A DNA stretch of 64,000 nt from positions 1 through 64,000 of the forward strand of contig NZ_FCNV02000008.1 in assembly GCF_001544615.1 (NCBI RefSeq), written 5' to 3'. A program made the translations under genes and the position numbers. This document shows, piece after piece, positions 62,077 through 64,000 of the stretch (positions are counted from its first letter, which is position 1; every line of letters begins with the position of its first letter). This stretch comes from Caballeronia concitans (GTDB lineage Bacteria > Pseudomonadota > Gammaproteobacteria > Burkholderiales > Burkholderiaceae). A model generated the notes under the pieces. That model had not been told where the DNA came from. It did no database searches and saw only the letters and a program-made list of their open reading frames with translations.

Positions 62077-63141
62077 ATGAAACCGTCGCAGTTTGCCAAG
62101 GGCTTCAAAGCCCGTCCCGATACGACCAGCAGCGAGAAGCGGACTGCGCTGGATCGATTGAATGCGATCGATGGCATCGTCGACATACAGCACGCCTCCC
62201 AGACCGCCACCAACGGTCGCTCAAGCGCGTTCGCCGCAGATGAGCAGGCCGAAGCGGTTGCGGGGCCGGAGTCCGAGGAATATCGCGCCTGGCGCCGGGC
62301 TAACCGATATACCGCGGGGCAGATCATCGAGTTGCCGTTGAAGGCCATTAAGCCGAGTCCGTTCAACCCGCGCCATTTCTATCTCAAGGCATCGATTGCC
62401 GAATTGGCCGTGAACCTCGCGAAGCAAGGTCAGCAGCAGGCAATTCATGTCATTCCCGATTACGTGAATCCGGGCATGTTCTTCGTGAGCGACGGTGGCC
62501 GCCGTGTGCGTGCGTTGAAGGAGGCGAACAAGGAGACAGTCAAGGCAGTGGTGGTCGATCTGCCGGTGGGCATCGAAAGCTACAAGCTGGGTTACGACCT
62601 CAACGTTCAACGGGACTCGCAGACGGTGTTCGACAACGCCGTCGTTTGGAGACGCTTTCTCGATGAACAGCATTTCCAGAGTCAGCGTGAACTCGCGGAT
62701 CACCTAGGACTCGACGAATCGACGATCGCGGTCGCTTTGTCGATCGCCAAGCTGCCCGAGAACGTCATGCAGGAGATGGTGGCGCGGCCCGACCGATTCG
62801 GCTCGAACATGGCGTACCAGATCTCGCGATACCACACCGCGCGCGGAAGCGATGCCACGCTGCGTCTCATCAACAAGATCACTTCCGACGATCTGAGCAC
62901 GCGCCAAGTCGCCGATATCGTGAAAGGACGCGCCAGCGCGCAGGAAGCACCGAAACCCGCCGGACGCCAGCGTTATGCTCAGCGCCTCGAGATCAAGCTG
63001 GATGGCATCTCCGTCGGCGATCTCAAATCTTACGGGGAAGATAGACTCGAACTGCGGTTGCGCGGACTTTCACGGGAGAGACGCGATGAACTGCTGCATC
63101 AAATAGAAGCGATGCTTCGGCCGGACGGCTCGAAAAGTTGA
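62077..63141 (+). CDS. parB: ParB centromere-binding protein
   Basis: A 354-residue protein. The N-terminal CTPase region shows IKPSPFNPRHF and DGGRRVRALKEA (the GxRRxRA box), and the central helix-turn-helix is ELADHLGLDESTIAVALSIAKLP (landmark LGLDESTIA). The C-terminal third (about 290-354) holds the dimerisation region. It should bind the palindromes at 61206, 61264 and 62053. It converges with the replication initiator gene, leaving 24 bases. Confidence 0.9.
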   Translation: MKPSQFAKGFKARPDTTSSEKRTALDRLNAIDGIVDIQHASQTATNGRSSAFAADEQAEAVAGPESEEYRAWRRANRYTAGQIIELPLKAIKPSPFNPRHFYLKASIAELAVNLAKQGQQQAIHVIPDYVNPGMFFVSDGGRRVRALKEANKETVKAVVVDLPVGIESYKLGYDLNVQRDSQTVFDNAVVWRRFLDEQHFQSQRELADHLGLDESTIAVALSIAKLPENVMQEMVARPDRFGSNMAYQISRYHTARGSDATLRLINKITSDDLSTRQVADIVKGRASAQEAPKPAGRQRYAQRLEIKLDGISVGDLKSYGEDRLELRLRGLSRERRDELLHQIEAMLRPDGSKS

Positions 63142-63165
63142 TCTGCCGGACGCGCGCGGTCTGCG

Positions 63166-64000
63166 TTAGGCCGCGCGTGACTGGCTCAGCGTGAACGATA
63201 ACAAATCGCCGTCGGTCGGCTCGCCCCACGTTTTGCGAGCGAGCCAATCGAAAAAGGACGTTTCTGCCAACTTCGAATCGAGGCCACGCTTGCGCCAGTC
63301 ATCGCGCATGTGAGCGCCCAACTCCGGCAGCACGGTTTCTTCGAAGCTCTGCCGCGCCAGTTCCCGTTCTTCCTCACCTTGCTCGTCGTACAGCGCACGA
63401 GCCTCCTTCCGCCGATACGCGGAGAATTCGCTCAGCAAGCGCGCCTTGAGATCATCGGCACCTGACGCACCGGTCGCTCCGACGCGAGCCGGCGCACCGT
63501 TTGCGGCAGTCGGCAGAGCCTCGACGGGCGGAGCGTAACCTTTCTTCAGCGCGTCCTTGAAGAGCGCTGCGGCGCTGCGCACGGCCGGGAGTGTGGTGCT
63601 ACGCATCCGCTGCTCCGTCATTTGCAGCGCGGCGCGAATGCGGTTTTCCTCGCTGTCGGCGTAAAGCGTCTGGGCTTCCTTGAGCGGAATGCCGATTTTC
63701 ACCATCCGGTCCACGAGCGTACTGTCGAAGACGTTCGGATGCTCGTCGAGCGCGAGCATTGGCTGCTTGCGCTCAGTCACGCGGAACTGAATTTCGGCGA
63801 CGCGTCGCCCCTCCCGATGCTCCACCAGTTCGACGAAGATATTCGTCACCGCATTGACTTCGGCGATCGCCGGGCGCAGGTAATCTCGCTTGAAGTATTT
63901 GTACTCGCGCTTGGCTTCGTCGCCGGCTTCCGTATCGGGCGTTCCCGACAGAATGGGCCGCCACCACTCCCACGTCTCGCGCATCGTCAAATGGCTGGGG
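63166..64000 (-). CDS. Rep_3-family replication initiator, N-terminus beyond right edge
   Basis: At least 278 residues of an open frame that continues past base 64000. YKYFKRDYLRPAIAEVNAVTNIFVELVEHREGRRVAEIQFRV (landmarks FKRDYLRPAIAEVN and VAEIQFRV) is the second winged helix of Rep_3 initiators, followed by a long charged C-terminal extension. Such proteins bind iterons at the replication origin of plasmids and Burkholderia secondary chromosomes. The frame is open upstream (PSHLTMRETWEWW), so the apparent start at 63990 (TTG) is not the real one. The origin probably lies just beyond the window. Confidence 0.85.
   Translation of the reverse strand, partial: PSHLTMRETWEWWRPILSGTPDTEAGDEAKREYKYFKRDYLRPAIAEVNAVTNIFVELVEHREGRRVAEIQFRVTERKQPMLALDEHPNVFDSTLVDRMVKIGIPLKEAQTLYADSEENRIRAALQMTEQRMRSTTLPAVRSAAALFKDALKKGYAPPVEALPTAANGAPARVGATGASGADDLKARLLSEFSAYRRKEARALYDEQGEEERELARQSFEETVLPELGAHMRDDWRKRGLDSKLAETSFFDWLARKTWGEPTDGDLLSFTLSQSRAA

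Noticed and set aside
63153-63177. GC-rich inverted repeat CGCGCGG/CCGCGCG between parB and rep as a terminator
   Set aside because: The 11-base loop, overlap with the rep stop region and lack of any T-run make termination doubtful.
1-64000. Mobile elements, prophage, CRISPR arrays, tRNA genes
   Set aside because: I saw no transposase, integrase, phage structural gene, regularly spaced repeats or cloverleaf sequences in either strand.

Overview
The window looks like part of a secondary replicon (second chromosome or chromid) of a Burkholderiaceae bacterium, most likely Paraburkholderia or Caballeronia. Evidence: dense GC-rich coding with long antisense shadow ORFs; Burkholderia-type small proteins (DUF4148, DUF3563); a typical betaproteobacterial rRNA leader at the left edge; and, at the right edge, parA, parB and a Rep_3-type initiator with repeated CTTTATGCGCATAAAG palindromes (parS candidates). 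Species cannot be fixed from this alone. I see no insertion sequence, prophage, CRISPR array or tRNA.

Layout, left to right. 1-362: promoter and leader of an rRNA operon whose 16S gene lies beyond the left edge (minus strand). 363-5449: a DUF4148 protein, then a tripartite ABC efflux operon (lipoprotein adaptor, ATPase, permease, TolC-like factor). 5463-11962: a six-gene minus-strand stressosome/partner-switching operon (RsbR, RsbS, RsbT, an RsbT-SpoIIE phosphatase fusion and two hybrid histidine kinases). 12340-16151: xanthine/urate-type permease, hydrolase, phasin, exonuclease III. 16231-19999: sulfonate-type ABC importer with a TauD-family dioxygenase. 20106-24361: dinB with a perfect LexA box, small proteins, a two-component pair. 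24656-31517: MFS exporter, PhoD phosphatase, FUSC protein, LysR/VOC pair, small exported proteins. 31693-33489: a TpsB secretion porin with no TpsA partner.

33720-46745 is a betaine/sarcosine catabolic island: sdaA-soxB-soxD-soxA-soxG-folB-like-unknown on the minus strand, two GlxA-type regulators, a class II aldolase, and a betaine/choline-type ABC ATPase-permease pair followed by a GbdR-like regulator. Sarcosine is oxidised to glycine with the methyl group passed to tetrahydrofolate; serine formed elsewhere would be deaminated by SdaA. 47022-53307 holds housekeeping and accessory genes (flavin reductase, a 50-aa protein, MgtC-like protein, AGE epimerase, chemoreceptor, thioesterase). 53383-58041 is a non-phosphorylating L-fucose-type pathway (AKR, lactonase, SDR, FAH hydrolase) with an IclR regulator; the dehydratase step is absent locally. 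58130-61098 holds an unknown protein and a Pat-like acetyltransferase. 61206-64000 is the partition/replication locus.

Start codons were chosen from ribosome-binding sites, signal peptides and overlaps. Functions are assigned from motifs read by eye, without database searches.
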